A stretch of DNA of 64,000 nt from Achatina immaculata (taxonomy: Eukaryota > Mollusca > Gastropoda > Stylommatophora > Achatinidae). The stretch lies in contig CM019699.1 in NCBI GenBank assembly GCA_009760885.1, positions 42,854,268 through 42,918,267 of the forward strand. Reading direction: 5' to 3'. How positions within the stretch are numbered: the stretch's first letter is position 1; each line of letters starts with the position of its first letter. A program made the translations under genes and the position numbers. Below, in pieces: positions 44,023 through 55,142 of the stretch. The notes beneath the pieces were generated by a model that saw nothing but the letters and a program-made list of their open reading frames with translations, searched no databases and was not told the origin of the DNA.

Positions 44023-46163
44023 AGAGTTGCCTCTAGGTGGGTCTCAGGATAAGGTTGTTAGCCTTATCTAGAGTCGCCTCTAAGTGGGTCTCAGGATAAG
44101 GTTGTTAGCCTTATCTAGAGTCACCTCTAAGTGGGTCTCAGGATAAGGTTGTTAGCCTTATCTAGAGTCACCTCTATGTGGGTCTCAGGATAAGGTTGTT
44201 AGCCTTATCTAGAGTCGCCTCTAGGTGGGTCTCAGGATAAGGTTGTTAGCCTTATCTAGAGTCGCCTCTAAGTGGGTCTCAGGATAAGGTTGTTAGCCTT
44301 ATCTAGAGTCGCCTCTAAGTGGGTCTCAGGATAAGGTTGTTAGCCTTATCTAGAGTCGCCTCTAAGTGGGTCTCAGGATAAGGTTGTTAGCCTTATCTAG
44401 AGTCACCTCTAAGTGGGTCTCAGGATAAGGTTGTTAGCCTTATCTAGAGTCGCCTCTAAGTGGGTCTCAGGATAAGGTTGTTAGCCTTATCTAGAGTCGC
44501 CTCTAAGTGGGTCTCAGGATAAGGTTGTTAGCCTTATCTAGAGTCACCTCTAAGTGGGTCTCAGGATAAGGTTGTTAGCCTTATCTAGAGTCGCCTCTAA
44601 GTGGGTCTCAGGATAAGGTTGTTAGCCTTATCTAGAGTCGCCTCTAAGTGGGTCTCAGGATAAGGTTGTTAGCCTTATCTAGAGTCACCTCTAAGTGGGT
44701 CTCAGGATAAGGTTGTTAGCCTTATCTAGAGTCGCCTCTAAGTGGGTCTCAGGATAAGGTTGTTAGCCTTATCTAGAGTCACCTCTAAGTGGGTCTCAGG
44801 ATAAGGTTGTTAGCCTTATCTAGAGTCGCCTCTAAGTGGGTCTCAGGATAAGGTTGTTAGCCTTATCTAGAGTCGCCTCTAAGTGGGTCTCAGGATAAGG
44901 TTGTTAGCCTTATCTAGAGTCGCCTCTAAGTGGGTCTCAGGATAAGGTTGTTAGCCTTATCTAGAGTCGCCTCTAAGTGGGTCTCAGGATAAGGTTGTTA
45001 GCCTTATCTAGAGTCGCCTCTAAGTGGGTCTCAGGATAAGGTTGTTAGCCTTATCTAGAGTCGCCTCTAAGTGGGTCTCAGGATAAGGTTGTTAGCCTTA
45101 TCTAGAGTCGCCTCTAAGTGGGTCTCAGGATAAGGTTGTTAGCCTTATCTAGAGTCGCCTCTAAGTGGGTCTCAGGATAAGGTTGTTAGCCTTATCTAGA
45201 GTCGCCTCTAAGTGGGTCTCAGGATAAGGTTGTTAGCCTTATCTAGAGTCGCCTCTAAGTGGGTCTCAGGATAAGGTTGTTAGCCTTATCTAGAGTCGCC
45301 TCTAAGTGGGTCTCAGGATAAGGTTGTTAGCCTTATCTAGAGTCGCCTCTAAGTGGGTCTCAGGATAAGGTTGTTAGCCTTATCTAGAGTCGCCTCTAAG
45401 TGGGTCTCAGGATAAGGTTGTTAGCCTTATCTAGAGTCGCCTCTAAGTGGGTCTCAGGATAAGGTTGTTAGCCTTATCTAGAGTCACCTCTAAGTGGGTC
45501 TCAGGATAAGGTTGTTAGCCTTATCTAGAGTCGCCTCTAAGTGGGTCTCAGGATAAGGTTGTTAGCCTTATCTAGAGTCGCCTCTAAGTGGGTCTCAGGA
45601 TAAGGTTGTTAGCCTTATCTAGAGTCACCTCTATGTGGGTCTCAGGATAAGGTTGTTAGCCTTATCTAGAGTCACCTCTATGTGGGTCTCAGGATAAGGT
45701 TGTTAGCCTTATCTAGAGTCACCTCTATGTGGGTCTCAGGATAAGGTTGTTAGCCTTATCTAGAGTCGCCTCTAAGTGGGTCTCAGGATAAGGTTGTTAG
45801 CCTTATCTAGAGTCGCCTCTAAGTGGGTCTCAGGATAAGGTTGTTAGCCTTATCTAGAGTCACCTCTAGGTGGGTCTCAGGATAAGGTTGTTAGCCTTAT
45901 CTAGAGTCACCTCTATGTGGGTCTCAGGATAAGGTTGTTAGCCTTATCTAGAGTCACCTCTAGGTGGGTCTCAGGATAAGGTTGTTAGCCTTATCTAGAG
46001 TCGCCTCTAAGTGGGTCTCAGGATAAGGTTGTTAGCCTTATCTAGAGTCACCTCTATGTGGGTCTCAGGATAAGGTTGTTAGCCTTATCTAGAGTCGCCT
46101 CTAGGTGGGTCTCAGGATAAGGTTGTTAGCCTTATCTAGAGTCACCTCTAGGTGGGTCTCAGG
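44023..46163. repeat. 47-bp satellite, array 2 (about 45 units)
   Basis: Same unit and hairpin as array 1, three times longer and more uniform in its centre (long runs of the TCGCCTCTAAG variant). It switches directly into the 50-bp satellite within the shared bases GATAAGG at 46164-46170. Confidence 0.95.
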
Positions 46164-48530
46164 ATAAGGGGAAACTTGCTTTCTCCAGACACAAGCTACA
46201 AACATAGTGATATATAAGGGGAAACCTGCTTTCTCCAGACACAAGCTACAAACATAGTGGTATGGAAGGGAAGAAATTATATGTTTTCTCAAGACACAAT
46301 CTACAAACATAGTGATATATAAGGGGAAACCTGCTTTCTCCAGACACAAGCTACAAACATAGTGATATATAAGGGGAAACTTGCTTTCTCCAGACACAAT
46401 CTACAAACATAGTGATATATAAGGGGAAACTTGCTTTCTCCAGACACAAGCTACAAACATAGTGATATATAAGGGGAAACCTGCTTTCTCCAGACACAAG
46501 CTACAAACATAGTGATATATAAGGGGAAACCTGCTTTCTCCAGACACAATCTACAAACATAGTGGTATATAAGGGGAAACCTGCTTTCTCCAGACACAAT
46601 CTACAAACATAGTGATATATAAGGGGAAACTTGCTTTCTCCAGACACAATCTACAAACATAGTGATATATAAGGGGAAACTTGCTTTCTCCAGACACAAT
46701 CTACAAACATAGTGATATATAAGGGGAAACCTGCTTTCTCCAGACACAATCTACAAACATAGTGATATATAAGGGGAAACCTGCTTTCTCCAGACACAAG
46801 CTACAAACATAGTGATATATAAGGGGAAACCTGCTTTCTCCAGACACAAGCTACAAACATAGTGATATATAAGGGGAAACCTGCTTTCTCCAGACACAAT
46901 CTACAAACATAGTGATATATAAGGGGAAACCTGCTTTCTCCAGACACAAGCTACAAACATAGTGATATATAAGGGGAACTTGCTTTCTCCAGACACAATC
47001 TACAAACATAGTGATATATAAGGGGAAACCTGCTTTCTCCAGACACAATCTACAAACATAGTGGTATATAAGGGGAAACTTGCTTTCTCCAGACACAAGC
47101 TACAAACATAGTGATATATAAGGGGAAACCTGCTTTCTCAAGACACAAGCTACAAACATAGTGGTATATAAGGGGAAACCTGCTTTCTCCAGACACAAGC
47201 TACAAACATAGTGATATATAAGGGGAAACTTGCTTTCTCCAGACACAAGCTACAAACATAGTGATATATAAGGGGAAACTTGCTTTCTCCAGACACAAGC
47301 TACAAACATAGTGATATATAAGGGGAAACTTGCTTTCTCCAGACACAATCTACAAACATAGTGATATATAAGGGGAAACTTGCTTTCTCCAGACACAAGC
47401 TACAAACATAGTGATATATAAGGGGAAACCTGCTTTCTCCAGACACAAGCTACAAACATAGTGGTATGGAAGGGAAGAAATTATATGTTTTCTCAAGACA
47501 CAATCTACAAACATAGTGATATATAAGGGGAAACCTGCTTTCTCCAGACACAAGCTACAAGCATAGTGATATAAGGGGAAACCTGCTTTCTCCAGACACA
47601 AGCTACAAACATAGTGGTATGGAAGGGGAACTTGCTTTCTCCAGACACAATCTACAAACATAGTGATATATAAGGGGAAACCTGCTTTCTCCAGACACAA
47701 TCTACAAACATAGTGGTATATAAGGGGAAACTTGCTTTCTCCAGACACAAGCTACAAACATAGTGATATATAAGGGGAAACCTGCTTTCTCAAGACACAA
47801 GCTACAAACATAGTGGTATATAAGGGGAAACCTGCTTTCTCCAGACACAAGCTACAAACATAGTGATATATAAGGGGAAACTTGCTTTCTCCAGACACAA
47901 GCTACAAACATAGTGATATATAAGGGGAAACTTGCTTTCTCCAGACACAAGCTACAAACATAGTGATATATAAGGGGAAACTTGCTTTCTCCAGACACAA
48001 TCTACAAACATAGTGATATATAAGGGGAAACTTGCTTTCTCCAGACACAAGCTACAAACATAGTGATATATAAGGGGAAACCTGCTTTCTCCAGACACAA
48101 GCTACAAACATAGTGGTATGGAAGGGAAGAAATTATATGTTTTCTCAAGACACAATCTACAAACATAGTGATATATAAGGGGAAACCTGCTTTCTCCAGA
48201 CACAAGCTACAAGCATAGTGATATATAAGGGGAAACCTGCTTTCTCCAGACACAAGCTACAAACATAGTGGTATGGAAGGGAAGAAATTATATGTTTTCT
48301 CAAGACACAATCTACAAACATAAAAGTATGGAAGGGAAGAGATTATATGCTTTCTCAAGACACACAGGTACAAACATAGTGGTATGGAAGGGAAGAGAGT
48401 ATATCTTTCTAAAGACACACAGGTACAAACATAGTGGTATTGAAGGGAGAAGACTACATCAAATATTTACATGCATTCTCAAGAACACAGGCACAAACAT
48501 AGTGGTATGAAACGGAAAAGTCTACATCAA
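46164..48530. repeat. 50-bp satellite, array 2 (about 42 units and a degenerate edge)
   Basis: Same unit as array 1, with AAACCTGC and CAATCTAC variants more frequent. A 51-bp variant with GGTATGGAAGGGAAGAAATT and ATATGTTTTCTCAAGACAC occurs at 46259, 47460, 48115 and then takes over from 48270 as units decay to 48530. The offset between equivalent blocks is 652 bp (47350 to 48002). The degenerate right edge is probably the oldest part of the array. Confidence 0.95.
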
Positions 48531-48649
48531 GTACATCTGAATATTGTTTGAACATAAATCCAAAACCTTAAACAGTAAAACATAGTTCATCATCTCTGTC
48601 ATTTATTTTGTTTCTCATGAGCAGTTTAGTCAAATGAATTGTTGTACTG

Positions 48650-51600
48650 ACTTTAGTGTAGGCTGTCTGTTGTAGCAGCTTTAGTGTAGGCTGTCTGTTG
48701 TACTAGCTTTCGTTTAGGCTGTCTGTTGTAGCAGCTTTAGTGTAGGCTGTCTGTTGTACTAGCTTTCGTTTAGGCTGTCTGTTGTAGCAGCTTTAGTGTA
48801 GGCTGTCTGTTGTAGCAGCTTTAGTGTAGGCTGTCTGTTGTACTAGCTTTATTGTAGGCTGTCTGTTGCACCAGGTTTATTGTAGACCATCTGTTGTAGC
48901 AGCTTTAATGTGTCTATTGTACCAGTTTTAGTGTAGATTCTCTTTTGTCCCAGCTTTAGTATAGATTCTGTTTTGTAGCAGTTTTGCTATAGACCCTGTT
49001 ATACCAGCTTTTGTGTAGGCTGTCTGTTGTACCAGCTTTTGTGTAGGCTGTCTGTTGTACCAGCTTTAGTGTAGGCTGTCTGTTGTAGCAGCTTTAGTGT
49101 AGGCTGTCTGTTGTAGCAGCTTTAGTGTAGGCTGTCTGTTGTAGCAGCTTTAGTGTAGGCTGTCTGTTGTAGCAGCTTTAGTGTAGGCTGTCTGTTGTAG
49201 CAGCTTTAGTGTAGGCTGTCTGTTGTAGCAGCTTTAGTGTAGGCTGTCTGTTGTAGCAGCTTTAGTGTAGGCTGTCTGTTGTAGCAGCTTTAGTGTAGAC
49301 TGTCTGTTGTAGCAGCTTTAGTGTAGGCTGTCTGTTGTAGCAGCTTTAGTGTAGGCTGTCTGTTGTACCAGCTTTTGTGTAGGCTGTCTGTTGTATCAGC
49401 TTTAGTGTAGGCTGTCTGTTGTAGCAGCTTTAGTGTAGGCTGTCTGTTGTAGCAGCTTTAGTGTAGGCTGTCTGTTGTAGCAGCTTTAGTGTAGGCTGTC
49501 TGTTGTATCAGCTTTAGTGTAGGCTGTCTGTTGTAGCAGCTTTAGTGTAGGCTGTCTGTTGTAGCAGCTTTAGTGTAGGCTGTCTGTTGTAGCAGCTTTA
49601 GTGTAGGCTGTCTGTTGTAGCAGCTTTAGTGTAGGCTGTCTGTTGTAGCAGCTTTAGTGTAGGCTGTCTGTTGTACTAGCTTTCGTTTAGGCTGTCTGTT
49701 GTAGCAGCTTTAGTGTAGGCTGTCTGTTGTACTAGCTTTCGTTTAGGCTGTCTGTTGTAGCAGCTTTAGTGTAGGCTGTCTGTTGTAGCAGCTTTAGTGT
49801 AGGCTGTCTGTTGTAGCAGCTTTAGTGTAGGCTGTCTGTTGTACTAGCTTTATTGTAGGCTGTCTGTTGCACCAGGTTTATTGTAGACCGTCTGTTGTAG
49901 CAGCTTTAATGTGTCTATTGTGCCAGTTTTAGTGTAGATTCTCTTTTGTCCCAGCTTTAGTATAGATTCTGTTTTGTAGCAGTTTTGCTATAGACCCTGT
50001 TATACCAGCTTTTGTGTAGGCTGTCTGTTGTACCAGCTTTTGTGTAGGCTGTCTGTTGTAGCAGCTTTAGTGTAGGCTGTCTGTTGTAGCAGCTTTAGTG
50101 TAGGCTGTCTGTTGTAGCAGCTTTAGTGTAGGCTGTCTGTTGTAGCAGCTTTAGTGTAGGCTGTCTGTTGTAGCAGCTTTAGTGTAGACTGTCTGTTGTA
50201 GCAGCTTTAGTGTAGGCTGTCTGTTGTAGCAGCTTTAGTGTAGGCTGTCTGTTGTAGCAGCTTTAGTGTAGGCTGTCTGTTGTAGCAGCTTTAGTGTAGG
50301 CTGTCTGTTGTAGCAGCTTTAGTGTAGGCTGTCTGTTGTAGCAGCTTTAGTGTAGGCTGTCTGTTGTAGCAGCTTTAGTGTAGGCTGTCTGTTGTAGCAG
50401 CTTTAGTGTAGGCTGTCTGTTGTAGCAGCTTTAGTGTAGGCTGTCTGTTGTATCAGCTTTAGTGTAGGCTGTCTGTTGTAGCAGCTTTAGTGTAGGCTGT
50501 CTGTTGTAGCAGCTTTAGTGTAGGCTGTCTGTTGTAGCAGCTTTAGTGTAGACTCTCTGTTGTAGCAGCTTTAGTGTAGGCTGTCTGTTGTAGCAGCTTT
50601 AGTGTAGGCTGTCTGTTGTAGCAGCTTTAGTGTAGGCTGTCTGTTGTATCAGCTTTAGTGTAGACTCTCTGTTGTAGCAGCTTTAGTGTAGGCTGTCTGT
50701 TGTAGCAGCTTTAGTGTAGGCTGTCTGTTGTAGCAGCTTTAGTGTAGGCTGTCTGTTGTAGCAGCTTTAGTGTAGGCTGTCTGTTGTAGCAGCTTTTGTT
50801 TAGGCTGTCTGTTGTATCAGCTTTAGTGTAGGCTGTCTGTTGTAGCAGCTTTAGTGTAGGCTGTCTGTTGTAGCAGCTTTAGTGTAGGCTGTCTGTTGTA
50901 GCAGCTTTAGTGTAGGCTGTCTGTTGTAGCAGCTTTAGTGTAGGCTGTCTGTTGTAGCAGCTTTAGTGTAGGCTGTCTGTTGTATCAGCTTTAGTGTAGG
51001 CTGTCTGTTGTAGCAGCTTTAGTGTAGGCTGTCTGTTGTAGCAGCTTTAGTGTAGGCTGTCTGTTGTAGCAGCTTTAGTGTAGACTCTCTGTTGTAGCAG
51101 CTTTAGTGTAGGCTGTCTGTTGTAGCAGCTTTAGTGTAGGCTGTCTGTTGTAGCAGCTTTAGTGTAGGCTGTCTGTTGTATCAGCTTTAGTGTAGACTCT
51201 CTGTTGTAGCAGCTTTAGTGTAGGCTGTCTGTTGTAGCAGCTTTAGTGTAGGCTGTCTGTTGTAGCAGCTTTAGTGTAGGCTGTCTGTTGTAGCAGCTTT
51301 AGTGTAGGCTGTCTGTTGTAGCAGCTTTTGTTTAGGCTGTCTGTTGTACTAGCTTTAGTGTAGGCTGTCTGTTGTAGCAGCTTTTGTTTAGGCTGTCTGT
51401 TGTACTAGCTTTAGTGTAGGCTGTCTGTTGTAGCAGCTTTTGTTTAGGCTGTCTGTTGTACTAGCTTTCGTTTAGGCTGTCTGTTGTAGCAGCTTTTGTT
51501 TAGGCTGTCTGTTGTATCAGCTTTAGTGTAGGCTGTCTGTTGTACTAGCTTTCGTTTAGGCTGTCTGTTGTACTAGCTTTCGTTTAGGCTGTCTGTTGTA

Positions 51601-51655
51601 GCAGCTTTTGTTTAGGCTGTCTGTTGTAGCAGCTTTAGTGTAGGCTGTCTGTTGT
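48650..51655. repeat. 28-bp satellite (about 107 units)
   Basis: Unit CAGCTTTAGTGTAGGCTGTC / TGTTGTAG. A rare diverged block (TCTTTTGTCCCAGCTTTAG) occurs at 48941 and again at 49942, a 1001-bp higher-order copy. GACTCTCTGT variants at 50551 and 51083 are exactly 532 bp (19 units) apart. The array stops about 100 bp before the exon 4 acceptor. Confidence 0.97.
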
Positions 51656-51758
51656 ATTATGTGTTGCTGTATTGTAAGATGTCCAGACTAGTCTCTGACA
51701 TTTTGCCCATTTCCTTCTAGTACCTATTATGCTAACACACTTTATCTCATGTCCCCAG

Positions 51759-51939
51759 GTCTTCTTAAGTTTTATCAGCTGCTGGTGTTGGTCTACTTTG
51801 TGGTGGCATGTGTTGTGGCACCTCAGTTGTGGGAAACGTTGAGTAAAGCTGGACCCATGCAACTTGTCATCCAACTTCTTACTCTGTCAATGAGCCTGCA
51901 GGCTGTAGCTGCACTCATAATCATAGTCCATTTTTACAG
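51759..51939 (+). CDS. GPR180: GPR180-like protein, exon 4 (transmembrane helices 1 and 2)
   Basis: 181 bases between TGTCCCCAG and ACAG|GTCAGA, entering in phase 1 and leaving in phase 2. Encodes residues 186-245. LLKFYQLLVLVYFVVACVVA (187-206) is the first membrane helix, PQLWETLSKAGPM the loop, and LVIQLLTLSMSLQAVAALII (221-240) the second helix, then VHFY. The sequence 'LLVLVYFVhACxxAxxLWxxhxKxGPMxxhhxhLT...LQAxxAL' agrees closely with GPR180 as I know it. The remaining five helices must lie beyond 64000. Cys203 in helix 1 is also a family feature. Confidence 0.96.
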
Positions 51940-52199
51940 GTCAGAGTTCTCACACGTTATTTCATCATTTCATGTAGATAATGATGTATAGAAAAGAAAG
52001 AAATCACATAAATGTAATGACAGCAAGTGAGAAGTGATGCTATGGAAAACATTCAGTCAAACATCTGTGGCAGTGGTTTTTGTTTAGCATATTACAAGAC
52101 ATGACAGTTTACTCAAACCATAGCACAGGAGAAGTCTAAGGCAAAAGAATAAAAGAATGACATTGATTCAGCTGAGTGAACAAAATCTGAAGATACACA
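51940..52199. other. Start of intron 4, no feature recognised
   Basis: Unique AT-rich sequence following the exon 4 donor. Confidence 0.45.
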
Positions 52200-52321
52200 A
52201 GAGACAGAGTGTTTACTCACTTCATCAGAAAACAGTTTGTTTAGGTATATCATCAAGACAAGAGACAGAGTGTTTACTCACTTCATCAGAAAACAGTTTG
52301 TTTAGGTATATCATCAAGACA
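52200..52321. repeat. 61-bp exact tandem duplication
   Basis: 52200-52260 and 52261-52321 are identical by eye (AGAGACAGAGTGTTTACTCA ... GGTATATCATCAAGACA). Perfect identity suggests a recent event or an assembly duplication. Confidence 0.95.
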
Positions 52322-52486
52322 GTTGATAGGTTTTTTAGGTGTGTCATCAAGACAGAGATGTGTAAACAGTCATGCTTGTAACCATCGCTGGTGAATTATG
52401 AAGTAATGAACTGGATAGCATTTACTTCTTTCCCCACATGCCATATTCCATGCCTGTCCCCACCCCCAACCCCTTGACTGATATAC

Positions 52487-52980
52487 ATCATGCCTTGTTT
52501 CCACATATTGATATATATAGATTGTGATATAAATCATGCCTTGTTTCCACATATTGATATATATAGATTGTGATATAAATCATGCCTTGTTTCCACATAT
52601 TGATATATATAGATTATGATATAAATCATGCTTTGTTTCCACATATTGATATATATATATATAGATTATGATATAAATCATGCCTTGTTTCCACATATTG
52701 ATATATGTAGATTATGATATAAATCATGCCTTGTTTCCACATATTGATATATATTGATTGTGATATAAATCATGCCTTGTTTCCACATATTGATATATTG
52801 ATTGTGATATAAATCATGGCTTGTTTCCACATATTGATATGTTGATTGTGATATACATCATGCCTTGTTTCCACATATTGATTGTGATATACATCATGTT
52901 TCCACATATTGATTGTTATATACATCCTGCCTTGTTTCCACATATTGACTGGTAGATATCATGCCTTGTTTCACATACTG
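52487..52980. repeat. Minisatellite of about 46-47 bp
   Basis: Ten or so units with ATATATAGATTGTGATATAA / ATCATGCCTTGTTTCCACAT / ATTGAT, shrinking and diverging to the right. Confidence 0.92.
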
Positions 52981-52984
52981 ACTG

Positions 52985-53480
52985 CTAGAATTGACTGAAA
53001 CATCATCGACATTAGTAGATCACATATATGCAGCTCATCCAGAAAACATTACTGAATGTACTGTCCCTCATGTGTTGTTGAGTAATCACTACCTGGTCTA
53101 CTGTACGTGGTCACATAAGGGATATAAAATGCCTAAAATCAAACATGCCAGCATCAAATGTAGGAAGTTTAAAAACTTGAACTTGGATTTTTTTTTAACT
53201 GATCTAAAAGCTTCACCTCTAGCATACATCTATCAGTTAACTAGACTAGATAAGGCTTTTGAATACTGGATTAAAGTCTTTCTAAATATTTTTGACAAGC
53301 ATGTGCCCTTCAAAGAAATGAAGATAAAACACGTAACAAAATCCCCAGAGGGATAACTCCTGATATGTTACAACTCCTGAGTAATTGGGGTGAAGCACAT
53401 ACAAGCAGAGATTTCAGTAACTGTTGTACACTTAGCAGTAAGGTGCAGTATTTAATAAAACAGAAGAGGAAAAATTACTT
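52985..53480 (+). pseudogene. LINE ORF2 fragment (end of endonuclease and linker)
   Basis: ETSSTLVDHIYAAHPENITE and LSNHYLVYCTWSHK match the end of the APE endonuclease in CR1/L2-like LINEs ('STLIDHIhT...SDHhPV'). WIKVFLNIFDKHVPFKEMKI is the usual linker (FxxxxxxDKHAPhKxxxh). The frame stops at 53356 (TAA), then resumes as GITPDMLQLLSNWGEAHTSR and KRKNYFRNLVKDKTSS. The catalytic Ser-Asp-His is altered (SNH). It passes straight into the 42-bp array, which is made from its own coding sequence. It may belong to the same family as the C-terminal piece at 5440. Confidence 0.75.
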
Positions 53481-54632
53481 TAGAAATCTAGTGAAAGACA
53501 AAACCAGTAGTACATCAATCTGGAACTCTCTAGTGAAAAACAAAACCGGTAGTAAATCAATCTGGAACTCTCTAGTGAAAGACAAAACCAATAGTAAATC
53601 AATCTGGAACTCTCTAGTGAAAGACAAAACTAGTAGTAAATCAGTCTGGAACTCTCTAGTGAAAGACAAAACAAACCAGTAGTAAATCAATCTGGAACTC
53701 TCTAGTGAAAGACAAAACCAATAGTAAATCAATCTGGAACTCTCTAGTGAAAGACAAAACCAATAGTAAATCGATCTGGAACTCTAGTGAAAGACAAAAC
53801 CAGTAGTAAATCGATCTGGAAGTCTCTAGTGAAAGACAAAACCAGTAGTAAATCAATCTGGAACTCTCTAGTGAAAAATAAAACAAACCAGTAGTAAATC
53901 AATCTGGAACTCTCTAGTGAAAGACAAAACCAGTAGTACATCAATCTGGAACTCTCTAGTGAAAGACAAAACCAGTAGTAAATCAATCTGGAACTCTCTA
54001 GTGAAAGACAAAACCAATAGTAAATCAATCTGGAACTCTCTAGTGAAAGACAAAACCAATAGTAAATCAATCTGGAACTCTCTAGTGAAAGACAAAACCA
54101 ATAGTAAATCAATCTGGAACTCTCTAGTGAAAGACAAAACCAGTAGTAAATCAATCTGGAACTTTCTAGTGAAAGACAAAACCAATAGTAAATCGATCTG
54201 GAACTCTAGTGAAAGACAAAACCAGTAGTAAATCAATCTGGAACTCTCTAGTGAAAGACAAAACCAATAGTAAATCAATCTGGAACTCTCTAGTGAAAGA
54301 CAAAACCAATAGTAAATCAATCTTGAACTCTCTAGTGAAAGACAAAACCAGTAGTACATCAATCTGGAACTCTCTAGTGAAAGACAGAACCAGTAGTAAA
54401 TCAATCTGGAACTCTCTAGTGAAAGACAAAACCAATAGTAAATCAATCTGGAACTCTCTAGTGAAAGACAAAACCAATAGTAAATCAATCTGGAACTCTC
54501 TAGTGAAAGACAAAACCAGTAGTAAATCAATCTGGAACTCTCTAGTGAAAGACAAAAACCAGTAGTAAATCAATCTGGAACTCTCTAGTGAAAGACAAAA
54601 ACCAGTAGTAAATCAATCTGGAACTCTAAAAG
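53481..54632. repeat. 42-bp minisatellite made from LINE coding sequence (about 27 units)
   Basis: Unit GAAAGACAAAACCAGTAGTA / AATCAATCTGGAACTCTCTA / GT = 14 codons. On the + strand it reads VKDKTSSKSIWNSL over and over, directly continuing the LINE frame NYFRNLVKDKTSS. Minus-strand frames are also open (LVLSFTREFQIDLL), giving ORFs up to 220 codons with no biological support. Some units are shorter by 3 or longer by 4-5 bases (AAACAAACCAG). Confidence 0.95.
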
Positions 54633-54693
54633 AAGCAAGAATGTATAAAATAGGAAAAAAGTAGGAGCAGCTTTATTACTTAACGATTACAAA

Positions 54694-54724
54694 GTTGTGA
54701 CGTTTCGGCGTGAGCCTTAATCAT
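54694..54724 (-). ncRNA. Hammerhead-ribozyme-like motif in the Penelope terminal repeat
   Basis: On the minus strand: ATGATTA, then AGGC-TCAC-GCC, which can fold as a short stem II, then GAAAC and GTC. This is the order of a minimal hammerhead (CUGAUGA, stem II, GAAA, cleavage triplet GUC). Penelope-like elements are known to carry such ribozymes. The first core box is degenerate here (C to A at its first base and G to T at the sixth), and that G is catalytic, so this copy is probably inactive. Confidence 0.4.
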
Positions 54725-55142
54725 ACAAAAACATACAGGACGAAGAAATAGGGAGAGGAGATAAAGTATAGATTTACATGAATACTGTAAGAAAAAAAAA
54801 AAAAAAAGGGTACTTAGCTGTAAATAAGGTGTGGCTTGTCTGGCGGTGTGTGTCAGGAATGGATCTGGTAGGATGTGGAAATTGTTTAAATAGAGACCTG
54901 TGACATGTGGTCGGTGGGTTGTAACTGGGAGTGGTGGATGGGGAACCGGGGAGAGGAGAGAGAGTGACGCACTACTGGCCTAGCTAGGAGAATTTGAAAC
55001 AGGTGATTGGGGAAGAGATGTTGCAGAGAAGAGGGGTTGCTGAGAAAATAGCGGGGTTGCAGAGTGATGCTGTGAGGAAGTCTGAAAAGTAAAAAGGGGT
55101 GGATTTAGTGGAGAGGTACTATAATGATTGAAGAAGATGATG

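Noticed and set aside
39861..48253. Many minus-strand ORFs of 80-132 codons in the 50-bp arrays
   Set aside because: Generated by the satellite unit. The same peptide pieces recur in shifting frames wherever a unit is one base shorter.
38700..51655. Regular repeats resembling a CRISPR array
   Set aside because: Units abut directly with no unique spacers and lengths are constant satellite periods in a eukaryotic intron.
53475..54573. Minus-strand ORFs up to 220 codons in the 42-bp array
   Set aside because: Antisense of a LINE-derived tandem repeat; no protein-like composition or conserved start.
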